21,246 nt of DNA, from assembly GCA_015501585.1 (NCBI GenBank), contig JADNRY010000934.1:1-21246 (forward strand), given 5' to 3'. The notes beneath the pieces were generated by a model that was not told the DNA's origin, did no database searches, and worked only from the letters and a program-made list of their open reading frames with translations. Positions 1 to 10,541 of the stretch are shown here, one piece after another. Positions within the stretch are counted from its first letter, which is position 1. Each line of letters starts with the position of its first letter. The translations under genes and the position numbers were made by a program. This DNA is from Rhodocollybia butyracea (Eukaryota; Basidiomycota; Agaricomycetes; Agaricales; Omphalotaceae).

Positions 1-1
1 C

Positions 2-217
2 CATCCAAACACCTTTCCAGCCCACTCAGCACAACCTGTGCACCACTGGATGCCATCTTCCACGGAGATGGCGATCCAGGTTGCGGTCCAGGTTGCGATT
101 GAGCGGATCCTCGAGTCGATTCAGTATGTGATTTCGGAGATGCTGCCCGCGATGAGTTCGAGCGGAAGAACTGGCGGAACTTATCTCGTGTTCGTGAACG
201 CTGAGGTTGCGACATGA
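2..217 (+). CDS. Possible 3' end of a protein-coding gene entering from the left edge
   Basis: The frame starting at base 2 is open from the window edge to a TGA at 215-217, giving 71 codons. The codons are rich in G/C at the third position (ATC, GTC, CTC, GAG), which looks more like coding sequence than the following kilobase. The C-terminal part alternates hydrophobic and charged residues (MAIQVAVQVAIERILESIQY), consistent with an amphipathic helix. I do not recognise a family, and the 5' part lies outside the window. It could equally be a chance open frame. The first in-frame ATG is at 50. Confidence 0.3.
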   Translation, partial: HPNTFPAHSAQPVHHWMPSSTEMAIQVAVQVAIERILESIQYVISEMLPAMSSSGRTGGTYLVFVNAEVAT

Positions 218-710
218 TGGGGGAAGCTAAGGAACAATGGCAAACAATTTCATTGCCCATCGATTTCGCACGCGGTTGACCTTTATACAGATCTTGAATT
301 AAACGGAGATTTGTGTCACGAGAACCTTAGAGACTCAGATAGCGTGCCATTGGCTCCCACTGGCTACAAACTCTAACTTGCGTAGAGCAATTCGAGGATC
401 GGTCAAACTCGGACCCTTTGGCCATGCATACCATACAAGTCTTGTTAGTTTATACTAATATAACATCTCAGTGTATATGTCAAAGTCATCGTTTTCTTGA
501 GCTGTCCGTGTTGACAAATCGAAGTACCGTAGACTTATCTGTCACCGGTTTTACTTGCCCCATAGTACTACGCGCAGCCACAGCTCTTAGACACTCTCAC
601 GGAAACCTACCCATTACTTTTACTTATGGGTTGGAGGTACTCTCGCACTTCCCCGCGTTTTGTTACTTCCTATTTGCACGATATAAAAGATTTCAAAAAA
701 AAAAGCAAAA

Positions 711-728
711 CCCATTCGGCCGAATGGG
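711..728. repeat. 18-bp perfect palindrome beside an A-run
   Basis: CCCATTCGG is followed directly by its reverse complement CCGAATGGG. An A10 tract and AAGC lie just upstream (694-710). It could be a dimeric protein site or a small cruciform; no neighbouring gene explains it. Confidence 0.5.
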
Positions 729-1533
729 CATGGGCCAGGGCGCCTCGCTTATTCCGACAAATGAATTCGCAAACTCAGTGTCTTTCACTACTCCCGCTTC
801 GGAAATCATGGTATGCTGGCCATGGACTCCGCCAGAACAGAACAGAGTGACAACACTGGTTGCTCGAGAACTGGGTACAGAAGACAGAGCACGGAGAATA
901 GATGCTTGGATGGGCTCACGTGTACATGACGGTTAGCAGTCACTAGTCAAGCTAGTCAAGCTTCAAGATTGCATGTCGTGCTATATTTCGTTGTCCTGGG
1001 TGTATTTCTCGAAAAGGTCGTAGACTGATACAGCCTGCGGTATTCCCTCCTCCGTCTTTTCTTAACCCTTGTCGCTTTTGTTTCCCATCCGTTTCAATAT
1101 CGTCGCCCAAGCGCTCACCAAATACCTGTCAAATACGCGGCATACAGCTCGATATATCTATTATCATTCTCGATAAAAAAATTAATAACGCGCCCACACC
1201 ATCGCCACGCCCTGAGGTCTCCAGCTGACTCCATTTAAACTGCCCGATCGCCCGGCTTTCCCATTCAAGTTTCAAGTTATTTCTCGTTCAAGACTGTACA
1301 GCTCAATATCTACTCATACTCCTACGTACACATCCTTCATCTACTCGCACTCGAGATTTGGATAGCCACCCAGTACATCCAACCATCGCAACCATCGCCA
1401 ACACATCTCTGACGCGCGGATCTAGTTTTGGCTCCAGTCCTAGTCGCCTCTGGCCCAAGTGTTGGTCCTGTGCTTAGAAACCTGAAGATCCCGACTAAGA
1501 CAAAGTATGGCAACTAAGAAACTATCAGGGTAG

Positions 1534-1559
1534 ATGAAGCAGACGGAAGCCTGCTTCAT
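1534..1559. repeat. Stem-loop, 9-bp arms
   Basis: ATGAAGCAG (1534-1542) and CTGCTTCAT (1551-1559) are perfect inverted arms around an 8-nt loop. The stretch has no coding context, and its role is unknown. Confidence 0.4.
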
Positions 1560-1729
1560 GGCTGATACCGTTATGATTGAGCAATAATTTAGCTATGTGT
1601 TAATGCGGAGACGGTTCCAACTGTCTCTTCTGGTACCATTTTCTGCCTTTTTTTGGTTTAAAGGCTTTGACAAGAGCGTGAACACCATCGCACTTAACCA
1701 AGCATATCCGTACTCTCCTCAATCACACG

Positions 1730-1864
1730 ATGTACACTTGGTTAGCGTTTCATTGGAACAATATCACTAGAGATATTCTAGCATCACTGAAACCGAAGCA
1801 ACTGGAAAAGACAGGCGAAGATGCGCTGCAGGACTGGGTTGAACTCGGGAACAGACAATCGTAA
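1730..1864 (+). CDS. Short ORF, 44 residues, uncertain
   Basis: An ATG at 1730 opens a 44-codon frame ending in TAA at 1862-1864. The product is balanced in composition (for example DILASLKPKQLEKTGEDALQ) and ends in a charged helical segment, so it looks more protein-like than its surroundings. It may be a relic exon of a lost gene rather than a small gene. I do not recognise a family and see no splice partner. Confidence 0.2.
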   Translation: MYTWLAFHWNNITRDILASLKPKQLEKTGEDALQDWVELGNRQS

Positions 1865-1954
1865 TACATTAGAACGAAACCACACCGAATTTTCATGAAG
1901 TACGGATATTCGACAGACCTTCCTAAACTTATGCCAACAGTCATGGCCTACAGC

Positions 1955-3294
1955 CTACAACCTAAGCGTTACAGGCGCCATGGAAGTCACCACCTTAACA
2001 TTTCCCCGCCATTGTCCTTCATCTGTAGACGAAACCCATCCCTTCTTCCAAACTTCCCCATCCACCTCGAAACCCAGCCTCCGCTCAACCAAACCGTCGG
2101 TCCTGCCAATTGCAATATTATCCTGAAATCCTACAAACGTGCTCGCCATATTTGTCTCTACCTCAAACGCTCCTTCGTATGTCTTGGGCAACGTGATATC
2201 CACTGGAGAAAGCGAGGAGAAGGCCTTGAGCTGGAAGTTGCAGAGAGGCGGGGCGGAAGGGAATGTGAGACTGAGCGGTGCGTTGTCGGTTGAGGCAGCG
2301 ATGGAAAAGTTGCCTCCGCATTCGATGGGTGGGGATGAGGTTGAGGCTACGGCTACGGCCGATGCCGAGGGATGGTAAGGTTGCGAAGAGAGGATTAGAG
2401 ATGCTACAATGGGACTGCAAAGACGTTGGAAAATTGGTAAATTTATAATAAAAAAGAGAAACGCCATGCGTGCTTACCCATTGGTAGATTGCATTGACAT
2501 ATCAGAGAATCTAGCGACGTCGGAGCTTTGCAGAAATGCAGATACACGGATACTTGAGTTGCTTGTCGTTAGGTTGAGAAGTGAGCTAGCAGCAAATGAG
2601 CCTTGGATGGGCGCATTGCTTGTTTCGACATTTATTTTCTGGGCACCGAGCGACTAGTACGAGGAAAGGTTTATGAGATACTCAGGATGAAGAATTTGAG
2701 ATACGTACGTCAACCAGCATTGGTACGTTTGAGCTTCGCAGTGAGATAGTACGGAAATGTACAGTCGGTGCTAGATTATCGAGTTGGTGCGAGAACATGG
2801 GCATGTCCGTTTCGAAGTTTTTGATCTTGAGCACGCCGGTTCTACGCTTCGGAAGAGTAATTGTAATTTTGAAGTCAATTCCTTGAAAGTCTGATGATTG
2901 AGGACGCGACGTGGTCTGCAGCTAGAGTCATCAACCCGAAAAAAATAAAGCCATTCAAATGACTCACAAATATCCCAACGCCATATTGATTTTCTCTTCC
3001 TTGCCTCTTCAACTCGCAAACCTTCACCAAGTCCAAAAGATCCGACGGGAAACATTCAACAACCACTTTTATTGATACACAATGTACATCCAGTTGATCG
3101 CTTTGCGTTAGATGGACCGTTCCCGATGATAGGTCGCCGCGAGAAACACAGAATATCCTATCGGCCGAGATTCCAGTAGCGAGAGTGAATTCAGCTTGCT
3201 GGCTTGAGTAGTGATTTCGATGTAAGGATGGAGTAGCTGGTGACCAGGAGGCATCGGTATGGAGAGAAAAGCCCTGAGGAATTGGCCAGGTCAT
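1955..3294 (-). CDS. TSN-motif repeat protein (adhesin-like / DUF7330-like), 389 residues
   Basis: Four exons join cleanly on the minus strand: 3294-2968, 2915-2709, 2653-2478 and 2414-1955. The introns are 52, 55 and 63 bp, with donors GTGAGT, GTACGT and GTAAGC and acceptors CAG, TAG and CAG. The product begins with a segment containing FCVSRGDLSSGTVHL and ending GVGIF. It then has a beta-rich region with recurring T-S-N motifs (ETSNAPIQG near residue 188, TTSNSSIRV near 207, ASTDNAPLSL later) and finishes TSMAPVTLRL. Such short repeats are typical of adhesin-like, beta-helix-forming proteins common in basidiomycetes. The family name is from memory and not certain. No signal peptide or membrane span is evident. 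The start at 3294 (CAAATGACC) is the first in-frame ATG; the frame stays open further upstream, so an extra 5' exon is possible. The transposon lies 312 bp upstream. Decayed relatives occur at 11163 and 20754. Confidence 0.75.
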
Positions 3295-3606
3295 TTGGTC
3301 AGTTTCCAAGCCTGATGCCAGCGAAGATATAAAGGATATTACTGTACTGCGGACTCCGCAGGCGCCCCGGGAAAAAAACTAGGAAGTTCCGTAGTAAATG
3401 CGATATGTAATGATAAGCTGCGATCTTTTGTGAATTTCTGTGGATTCGAGTTTCAAACTAGCCGCAAATGTTGAATGTCGAATGTTGAACTTGGGAAGGA
3501 AGGAAGAATGGAAAACATCAACAAACGTCGGCAGTGGTCGGCTGTGCTTGCCGATAGGAATGACATCACAGCGAGCTAAAGCTTCTAAGTCAATTCTATT
3601 AGTATT
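3295..3606 (-). promoter_or_regulatory. Upstream region of the TSN-repeat gene, bounded by the transposon
   Basis: These 312 bp between the gene start and the 9-bp target duplication show no coding exon on either strand. They include an A-rich run (3371-3377, TTTTTTT on the minus strand) and pyrimidine-rich minus-strand stretches such as TTCCATTCTTCCTTCCTTCC. The transposon has replaced whatever lay immediately further upstream, so regulation of the gene may have changed. Confidence 0.35.
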
Positions 3607-3615
3607 GGATGTAAG
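3607..3615. repeat. Left target-site duplication (9 bp)
   Basis: GGATGTAAG lies immediately before the outer terminal arm TAGGCTCG. The identical 9 bases follow the right terminus at 10703-10711. The shared string can be read as 11 bases if the following TA is included, but the inverted termini place that TA inside the element. Confidence 0.85.
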
Positions 3616-3761
3616 TAGGCTCGTGAACCAGCCGTTCTCCGATATTTCAAATATGAAATCACATGCTGCTACCGCTATTAGCATGTTCGGAGAACGGCTG
3701 GAACGCAATCAACGTCACTAACCGAGTCACAAATTTGTGACTTTGACTTAGTGAAATTTCG
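3616..3761. repeat. Left terminal region of the transposon
   Basis: In order: outer arm 3616-3627; a hairpin with perfect 15-bp arms (3628-3642 CCAGCCGTTCTCCGA and 3687-3701); then a 20-bp spacer and the conserved block 3722-3761. The hairpin loop holds smaller inverted repeats (ATTTCA/TGAAAT at 3644-3659, CATGCT/AGCATG at 3662-3685). The block contains the perfect palindrome GTCACAAATTTGTGAC. The string TTTACAGTTT follows at 3780-3789 and recurs inverted inside the right end. Confidence 0.85.
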
Positions 3762-3904
3762 TTTTTCGTCCCGCGGCCGTTTACAGTTTCGTCTCTCATT
3801 CCTTACGGACACATAGTATCACCTTAAATAAAAATGTACCATCCTTTGCAAAGTGTAAACATCCTAGAAATCCGATTATATTTGTTATATTCAGCAAGAA
3901 AAGG

Positions 3905-6771
3905 TCAGTATCCCCAATATTGGTTTGTTTGAGAATTCTGAGGCTGGCTATGTGGATCGAGCGAGAAATAAGCCTGAAAATCTGGCGCATAGTGTGCAAA
4001 ATGGGAGGAAGAAGACGTATACGTATGTGAGGGATCTGCGAGAGGAGTTTGTTGTGGGGTGGGAAGCATGTGTGAGTGCCTTGGAGGATGAGAAGGAGTA
4101 GAATGCTGGAGGGCCGCACGGTTGCCTGAAAATGAGAAAGACGTGTCGGAAACGGCAGAATACATAGCCGGATCGCCTATATGTCTGTAGTTTTGAGAGA
4201 TTGAAGTCGGATGAGATCGATGAGAGGGGGTAGCTGGAGAAGGATAAGGGGATCGGTACGAGGATTGCTGGATGGGCTGGTTTCGATATAGATTAGTTGA
4301 CGGCGGTGTCATAGCGTAACTTGAATTGGCCGTGGATGTCGATGAATGTTGAACTGACTCAGAAAAGTAGTTGTGAGTATAGTGTAGCGGGTGCCGGTGA
4401 GGATGCGCGTTGTACGCGTTTCTGTTGTCAGTATACGCGTTCCTGCTGTCGCTAGACGAGCTTCTGTCATCTGTTAACGTTGCTGTCAATGGCGATGGCG
4501 AATGATTGTATACACGAGGCTGCGAAGCGCCCGCGTGAGATGTGCGAATAGAATCCACGGCTGTCAACGAGCCTTTTGATTCAGTACCACAACCATCAAC
4601 AGTTACCGCACGTTGAGCTGGACGTTTCGCTGGCGGAGCATCATCCCCTCTCTCGTTTATATCTTCCCGCTCCTTTCGTTTCTTCGACTTTCCTATTGGA
4701 ACAAATGGTATTTCAAGCCCTTCAAGCATTTGCCATAGGCTGTCGCCGTATTTATCCCACCAGCCCCATTGGATCCCAACCAACTGCTTCAAACGCTCGA
4801 ACGAGGGGAGAGAACCAACAGAGGCCAGAAGTTGAGCATGGGCATTGCTCAGTATCGAGGAAGCTGGCCAGATAGCAAGTGAGTGATGATCTTTCCAAAC
4901 CGCCGCCCGCCACTGATAAAGCTTCTTGATAGTAGGTTTATGAGGTTCGCCCTTGTTGATTGGCGTTGCTCGTGCTTGTGCCTTGTGCTTTCCAGGTCGT
5001 GTACGACTCAGAAGCTCTGGGACACAGATATCACAGCAGTCAAGTCCTTCAACATGTTCTGTGAGGTAGGTCAGTATAATGCCGCACTCGTTCTAGTGTT
5101 TTCTCTTACCTGGTGTTTTATTGGCGTAGACTCGAGTGAGTATTTGACGTCGACAACAGCCGGTCTGAACGAATGAAAGAAGCCCTTCGTCTTTGGACCG
5201 TCGATCAACAGATGGGTTCCAGCCTTTTTGAGGGTGGATGTCAAACTTCCCATCACAGGAGCCACGGTTTGCACCCCGAGATTGTGCAAAGTTCTTGGCC
5301 GTTCCCTTCATGTATTCACCAGTGGTACGTGCCCTATTTCCTTCGTACGCCTTTCCTTTCCCTTTGCCTCTCCCTTTGTATTTTGATGCATCCCCTTCAC
5401 TTGATTTTATCTCAGCTACTTCAACCAGCCTTTCGCAATCCAACGCGTATGCTGATCTTTCGACAAGCAAGACTGCAAGGCCTTTCCGACCCCGAGCACG
5501 CGCAGCACGTCCTGCGCGCTGTATAAACATCGACAGCGTTCCTGGAAGCTTCCACTGCACCACGACATCAATGTCTGGTATGTTACATCCCTGTACAACT
5601 TGTGAGACTGATTTTCTCGCGAACAAATGTATCTTGACTTACCATTCCAGCTGCATCGGTACAGACTAAGACTCGGACAGTTCCAGCTTTGAACTGTTTC
5701 ATGACAGCCTGTCGATATTTCCTGGAGAAGACGGCGCTGAATGGACGAATGATTCCTAGACCCTGAAGGTCTTTCGGTAGTAATTTTTCGAGATGATCAA
5801 CAATTTCAGGCCCAGATGGAATATCGTCGCTGTAGATGAATGTTTTTGGTATGTCTTTCACTTGTGTTATGTTTGGGGGAATAACGAAATCGAGATCCTT
5901 GAAGGTGTTCATAGGATGCTGGATTGCACGAGCAACGAGGGAAACGTTCGGCCTGTCATTCCCAATGTTAATGTCAACAAAACCATTCTCTTCCTGCGAA
6001 AACTGGAGCTTCGTCAGGATGTCATCGCGAACACGAGACGGTAAGGTTGCGGAAAGGGCGACAAAAGGAACTCCGTTGGGAAGCAGAGTTCGGAGTACAC
6101 CTAGTTCGCCGTACTTCTTTCGAAATCCAGATCCCCAGTGTGAAATGACATGTGCTTCGTCAATGACAATGGAAAGTACTCGTTGAGTGAGATGCTTGTT
6201 TTTGATAACTTGTTTTGTGAATCGTTTCGTGAGCATCATCTCCGGTGAAATGACTACAATCTGGTACTTCCCCGTGCAGATATCCTACATCCAGTTTTCA
6301 ATAGGTCAGTGTTTTGTTATTATTCTGGCTTTTTTGTTTGCTCACCTCCATGTTCTTTGCAGTAAGACCACCGTGACTACTGTTTATTGCAATCGCAGAG
6401 AGATGATATTCATCTCGAAAAGCCTCGGCCTGTTCATCTTGAAGTGCGATAAGAGGAGATACCAGAAAGGTAACTTTCCCTTTAGATTTTGGATGCGCGT
6501 GAGGTGCAGCGACGATCGCAGTTTTTCCAGCTCCAGTGTGTGCATGGACTAATGTGTCTTTCCGCTGAAGTTGCGCCCTAGTTGCTGCTCGTTGGAAATC
6601 TTTAAGAACAAAGTCCTGGTGGACCTGTTGTTTGATGTTGTCATCGAGACTTTCAAGCTCCTTTTGTGTGAGGGCTTTGGTTGGAATTTCTTCAGTGGTA
6701 TTTTTTTTTAGCTGTGACCTTTTCTCTTTTCCATAGGCGTTTTTATGAGATGCGTTTCGAGGAAGTGTCAT
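3905..6771 (-). CDS. RecQ-type DNA helicase of the transposon, 900 residues
   Basis: Exons are 6771-6346, 6284-5643, 5590-5110 and 5058-3905, with introns of 61, 52 and 51 bp (GTGAGC, GTAAGT and GTAAGA donors). The superfamily 2 motifs are complete: Walker A TGAGKT at residues 79-84, motif Ia LVSPLIALQDEQ, DEAH box at 184-187, the RecQ-type segment HVISHWGSGFRKKYGELGVL, motif III SAT at 220-222, VLVCTDAAGMGCNIPD before motif VI, and QRAGRAARARG at 380-390. A RecQ zinc module follows: CCRR at 501-504 and CCDIC at 524-528, separated by a Lys/Gly-rich linker. The C-terminal third is disordered, rich in Ser, Thr, Pro, His and Tyr, and includes a small tandem repeat (RNAYTDNRNAY). RecQ enzymes unwind DNA 3' to 5' using ATP. 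I infer a role in processing transposition intermediates. It is divergent from its DUF6589 partner, and the host RecQ lacks such a neighbour. Confidence 0.9.
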
Positions 6772-6818
6772 TGTGGTTAATGCAGATGGTTGGCGCTTAT
6801 TGATTTCAAGTTCCCTCC
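6772..6818. promoter_or_regulatory. 47-bp divergent intergenic region
   Basis: The ATGs of the helicase (6771, minus) and the DUF6589 gene (6819, plus) are separated by only 47 bp, so the two transcripts must share a bidirectional promoter or overlap at their 5' ends. No TATA box is clear. The arrangement should give coordinated expression of both transposon genes. Confidence 0.6.
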
Positions 6819-9800
6819 ATGGGTGACTGCGCTAGCTCACCCCTATCCTCTCTTGCTAGCTCACCGATTCGACCTGTAGCCAGGTGGAATCAAGTTCTAT
6901 TACCATCCAGCTCTCCTCCACCTGTCTCGCCAGTTACGCCCCAACTCCGAAAATCAATTCTCGCTCATGTGCCACAAAATGTTTTTCAGACGCCTCGACG
7001 AAACCGGCACCGTTCCAATTCGGATTATACAGCTTCTACGCCTCATGCACGTACAGTGCTCAACGGTCCTCCGCCTCCCCTTTCACCTCTTCAACTAACC
7101 CCTGGGTTTGTGCTTGAAGCTCCTATTCGAGGAAATGCAGACCAACGGGCAAAACAGCGAATTCAAGAGGGTCAGAAACAGAGAGCAAAAACAATTGCTG
7201 CAAATCTTGTGGCTAAAGAACAGGAGCGTCTCGCACAAGCAGAACAGCAACACCAGATGAATGAAGAGACCTTTAAGCAGTGTCTTGACCTCCTCCGCAG
7301 GCGAAAAACTACGTTTGGAGAGTTCCTTATGTATGTTTTCGATCCTAGCTCCCCACAGGGAACCGTTCGCTGGCATGAGTTTGCCATCATCCCTGGAAGA
7401 GTTACCCAACTTCTCAATTGGTGGAATGGTGCGAAAAGTGCGAAAAGTGTGCAGAACGAGTTGAGCGAGTGGACTACTGAGCAACTGTGCTTGCGTCTTG
7501 CCAAACAGGCAAGGCATGTCACGCGTGAGGGAAGGCTGAAGACTGTAGGCCGGGAAATTGACGAGAATCTCATTTCGTCTTTCAGCTTCCAAAATCTATA
7601 CAAGTACTTCTGCAATGAAGGTGGTGATCTTATTGTTCGTGTTTTTGAGGCTATCACTGTGACCAAGAATACGCATTGTCACTCTCAATCTCGTCAAAAG
7701 AGAAATGAAATGGTCTGTTCATTCCACTACTATTCATTTATGTACATTCTGAATATGCGCAGGTGGTCACTTCAACCATATTACAGTGCCTCCATGAGCA
7801 TAATAATGGCAATAACCTGTCCCAGCGTATGATGGGACTTTATCTATATGCTTCGGGGGCTCAGAAACAGTTAATTGCAGTACTCTCGCGGCTGGGCATC
7901 ACAGAAAGCTATACCAGCATTATCCAGAACGAATCCGAACCTTCCCCTCCAGCTGATATGTCTACTGATGTTGACCCATCCGCAACCTTACCTTCGGCTA
8001 GCTCTCCACTCAGACCAGATCCACCTCATGCTTCATCGTTGACTACTTCCAATATACCCACTTCCCCACCTCCTACCAAAAAACCTCCAAGAAAGCGGAT
8101 CGGAACATTGCAGAAATTGTCTGCTTCTGTTCGTAAAAAGGCTCGAACCATTGCCTCCATTGGTCTATTCTGTGAAGTGTATGATAACATTAATTTCATG
8201 AGCCGAACGGGTGAACAAGCCATTGGCCATCACGGTACGAGTTCAATTCATCGAGCACGGATATGAATATTAACAAGTCTTTAGACTCTCAAGAAAATGG
8301 AACACTTGTCACGATTTACACAGTTTGGGCAACTCAAATTGAAGCACTGCAGACCTCTGCTCTCCGTGATGCTCTGGATGTGGCTCCACCTCTTGCAATA
8401 GAGGATATTCTCCATAGTCACAGGGAAACTGTTTTGTTTCGTGACTGTCTTATTCATGGGATCATTCGTATTATTGTAAAGATGAGCCAACAGGATCGAC
8501 TCAAAGCCTTTAGCCAAGAAGTTGAAAAGCACCAGCCCCGGTCTGAACATTGTATTACTCCTCATAAAACTGAGGTCTATCCCTTTGCTGGATATGATAT
8601 TGACGAAGCTTCAATTGTTAGCAATGTCAGTGTCGATGAAGCCTTCGTTGAAGATTCTCAGCTTCCATTACGTCCCTTTTTCTGGAAAATAATTCGTCTC
8701 ATTGCTGGTGATCAGCTTTCCATCGCACGCCTTCGTTCTATTCAGACTATTCGAGCTGGCCACGAAAATGGATATGAAGGATTTGGATGGGGCGTTTGGA
8801 TGCTTGGCCTTTTCCACACCAAAATGGCTGACATTCAGGGTATTTTTACAACTCACTTCGGAAAACCTACATCAAATCTTCCCAATCCCGGCTCTCTGCA
8901 TTTCCACAATACATATCTTGGTCGACTCCCGATTGTTCTCACATCGCTCCCTCCATTTAGTACCTGCCGCAACCTTGTGTTTGTATCACTGTATGCACGG
9001 GTGCTTCACTGTCTTTTACTTGTCTCGGGGAAGTCATCTCTTGAAGAGTACGCTGAATCGATTGACAGCTGGGATCAGCTCTATCATGACGCCGAGAAAA
9101 TTTTTGATGAATATGCCAATGCAGACACTGTTCGGAAGCTGCGAGATGAGCGAGAGCTGGCGGATGAAGGTGAAAGTGCTGGAGACATGGTCTTTGAGAA
9201 CGGAGTTCTCTTTCTTCGAGATGCGCTTATTTCTCGTGAAATGGCTGATGCTGTACGAGCCGGTGACTCTGGCCGAGTGCTCCTGGTCCTCAAAGTATGG
9301 GCTTTGAGCTTTCGTGGAAATGGTTGCAGCAAATACGCGTACGAAATGCTGCACCTGATCCATAACATCGAGAAAGTGTGGCCGAAGCCTGTTGTGTATG
9401 TCTTTTTGTCTTAGCTGTTGATTTTCTGATATATAGGTTTACTCTAGAGATGCGGTTCTCAACAATTGGATGGTTAGTACCAATGGCCGGACATTCCTCG
9501 AGGTAGATCTACTTCAAGAACATATAAACTATTGGGTAAAGGTAATATGGGTCCATCGGTCAAGGTGTACTAATCAATTCAACATTATCTCGTAGGTATT
9601 TTACAAGGCACATGGCAGTAATATGTCGTGGAAGTGGCTTGGAATGATTACTCCATGCATAAATGTCCTTCGACAACTTGCGAAGACTATAAACGAGATC
9701 CTGGGCTATGACCAAGGGCTGCGACATGCGGCCATCGATACCAGCAAAGATATTGCCAGTCTTATGGTATGCTTAAATGATCGCAATGTTTACCAACTGA

Positions 9801-10378
9801 CTCAAGGACGCAAACTTGATGAAGACCAGTCTGTGGCAGATGTAATTGCCATCGGACTTGAAGCATTAACATCAGGCAACCATAATCCCTTACATGAATA
9901 TAATGAAGCTTTTCTTCAATATCAAAGGCGGCGCCGCATGTGTCCCGTTGACCTTGACGATATATCGGCCCCTTCTACCCCTCCCTTGACACCTTCACCT
10001 CCATCGAGTCCTATTCCATCACCAGAATCATCTCTCGAGCCCGATTTGGTCAACAATCCCCATGTTTCCAGTCACAGCCCAACTTGTTCAGATGGAACAA
10101 CTTTGGATGTATTTGCAGAGGACCATGGAGTGCTGGATGAACTGGAAGGAGACTGTGTTGGAGAGCTTGCAAAGATCTTGGATGACTTGGAACATGGAGT
10201 AGTTGAATCAACATTGGGTTTGGCGGGTGAAGAGGATGTAATGTTGGACTTTGAAGACGAATTTGACAACGAACATGCAGGCAATGGGGGCGATGACTTC
10301 GATGAAGAGTCCGATCCCGAACCCGATCCAGAAGTGGAAGAAATTGGAGATTCAGATATGGGATTCCTCAATTTGTAG
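6819..10378 (+). CDS. DUF6589 protein, candidate DDE transposase, 1,117 residues
   Basis: Exons are 6819-7712, 7763-8234, 8285-9395, 9448-9541 and 9596-10378; introns are 50, 50, 52 and 54 bp. Intron 1 has an unusual GTCTGT donor. The N-terminus is Ser/Pro-rich and the middle has a basic coiled-coil stretch (about residues 105-160). The DUF6589 core follows with family-typical strings: YDNINF (D439), DSQENGT, AGDQLS (D598), GLFHTKMADI, LVFVSLYARVLHC, DMVFENGVLFLRDAL, KYAYEMLHLIHN (E809), VLNNW and FYKAHGSN. The spacing and context of D439, D598 and E809 suit an RNase H-fold DDE transposase; this is my inference, as DUF6589 is formally of unknown function. The C-terminus (about 1040-1117) is strongly acidic. 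No zinc-finger DNA-binding domain is evident. It is the only transposase candidate in the element. Confidence 0.88.
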
Positions 10379-10541
10379 GGAGAATGAGACGAAATTCTTT
10401 AATTTTCCTTTATTTGGCTTACAGTGGTGGTTAAAAGTGGTTTATTGAATCGTTGAAATGAATTTATAACAGGCCTACTATATCGTTTGAGGGGACTGGC
10501 TATCATTAAAACGTAGGAAGGAAAACTGTAAATCTGAAAAT

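Larger units (their letters stand above)
218..1729. other. Stretch with no supported gene
   Basis: No frame here gives a recognisable domain. An open frame at 418-936 (plus) has irregular composition and crosses an A10 run and a palindrome, so I do not call it a gene. The part at about 1030-1440 is pyrimidine-rich, like a basidiomycete promoter and 5' leader, but no convincing coding exon follows. Two short inverted repeats are listed separately. Confidence 0.5.

Noticed and set aside
418..936. 172-codon open frame on the plus strand
   Set aside because: The composition is irregular, it runs through an A10 tract and a palindrome, and no domain is recognised; probably a chance frame.
3379..3708. 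109-codon minus-strand frame as the first exon of the TSN-repeat gene
   Set aside because: It crosses the transposon boundary at 3616, so it is a chance junction frame; no splice site links it to the gene.
7095..7666. Two long minus-strand frames inside the DUF6589 gene
   Set aside because: They are antisense shadows of a strongly coding exon with no independent domain.
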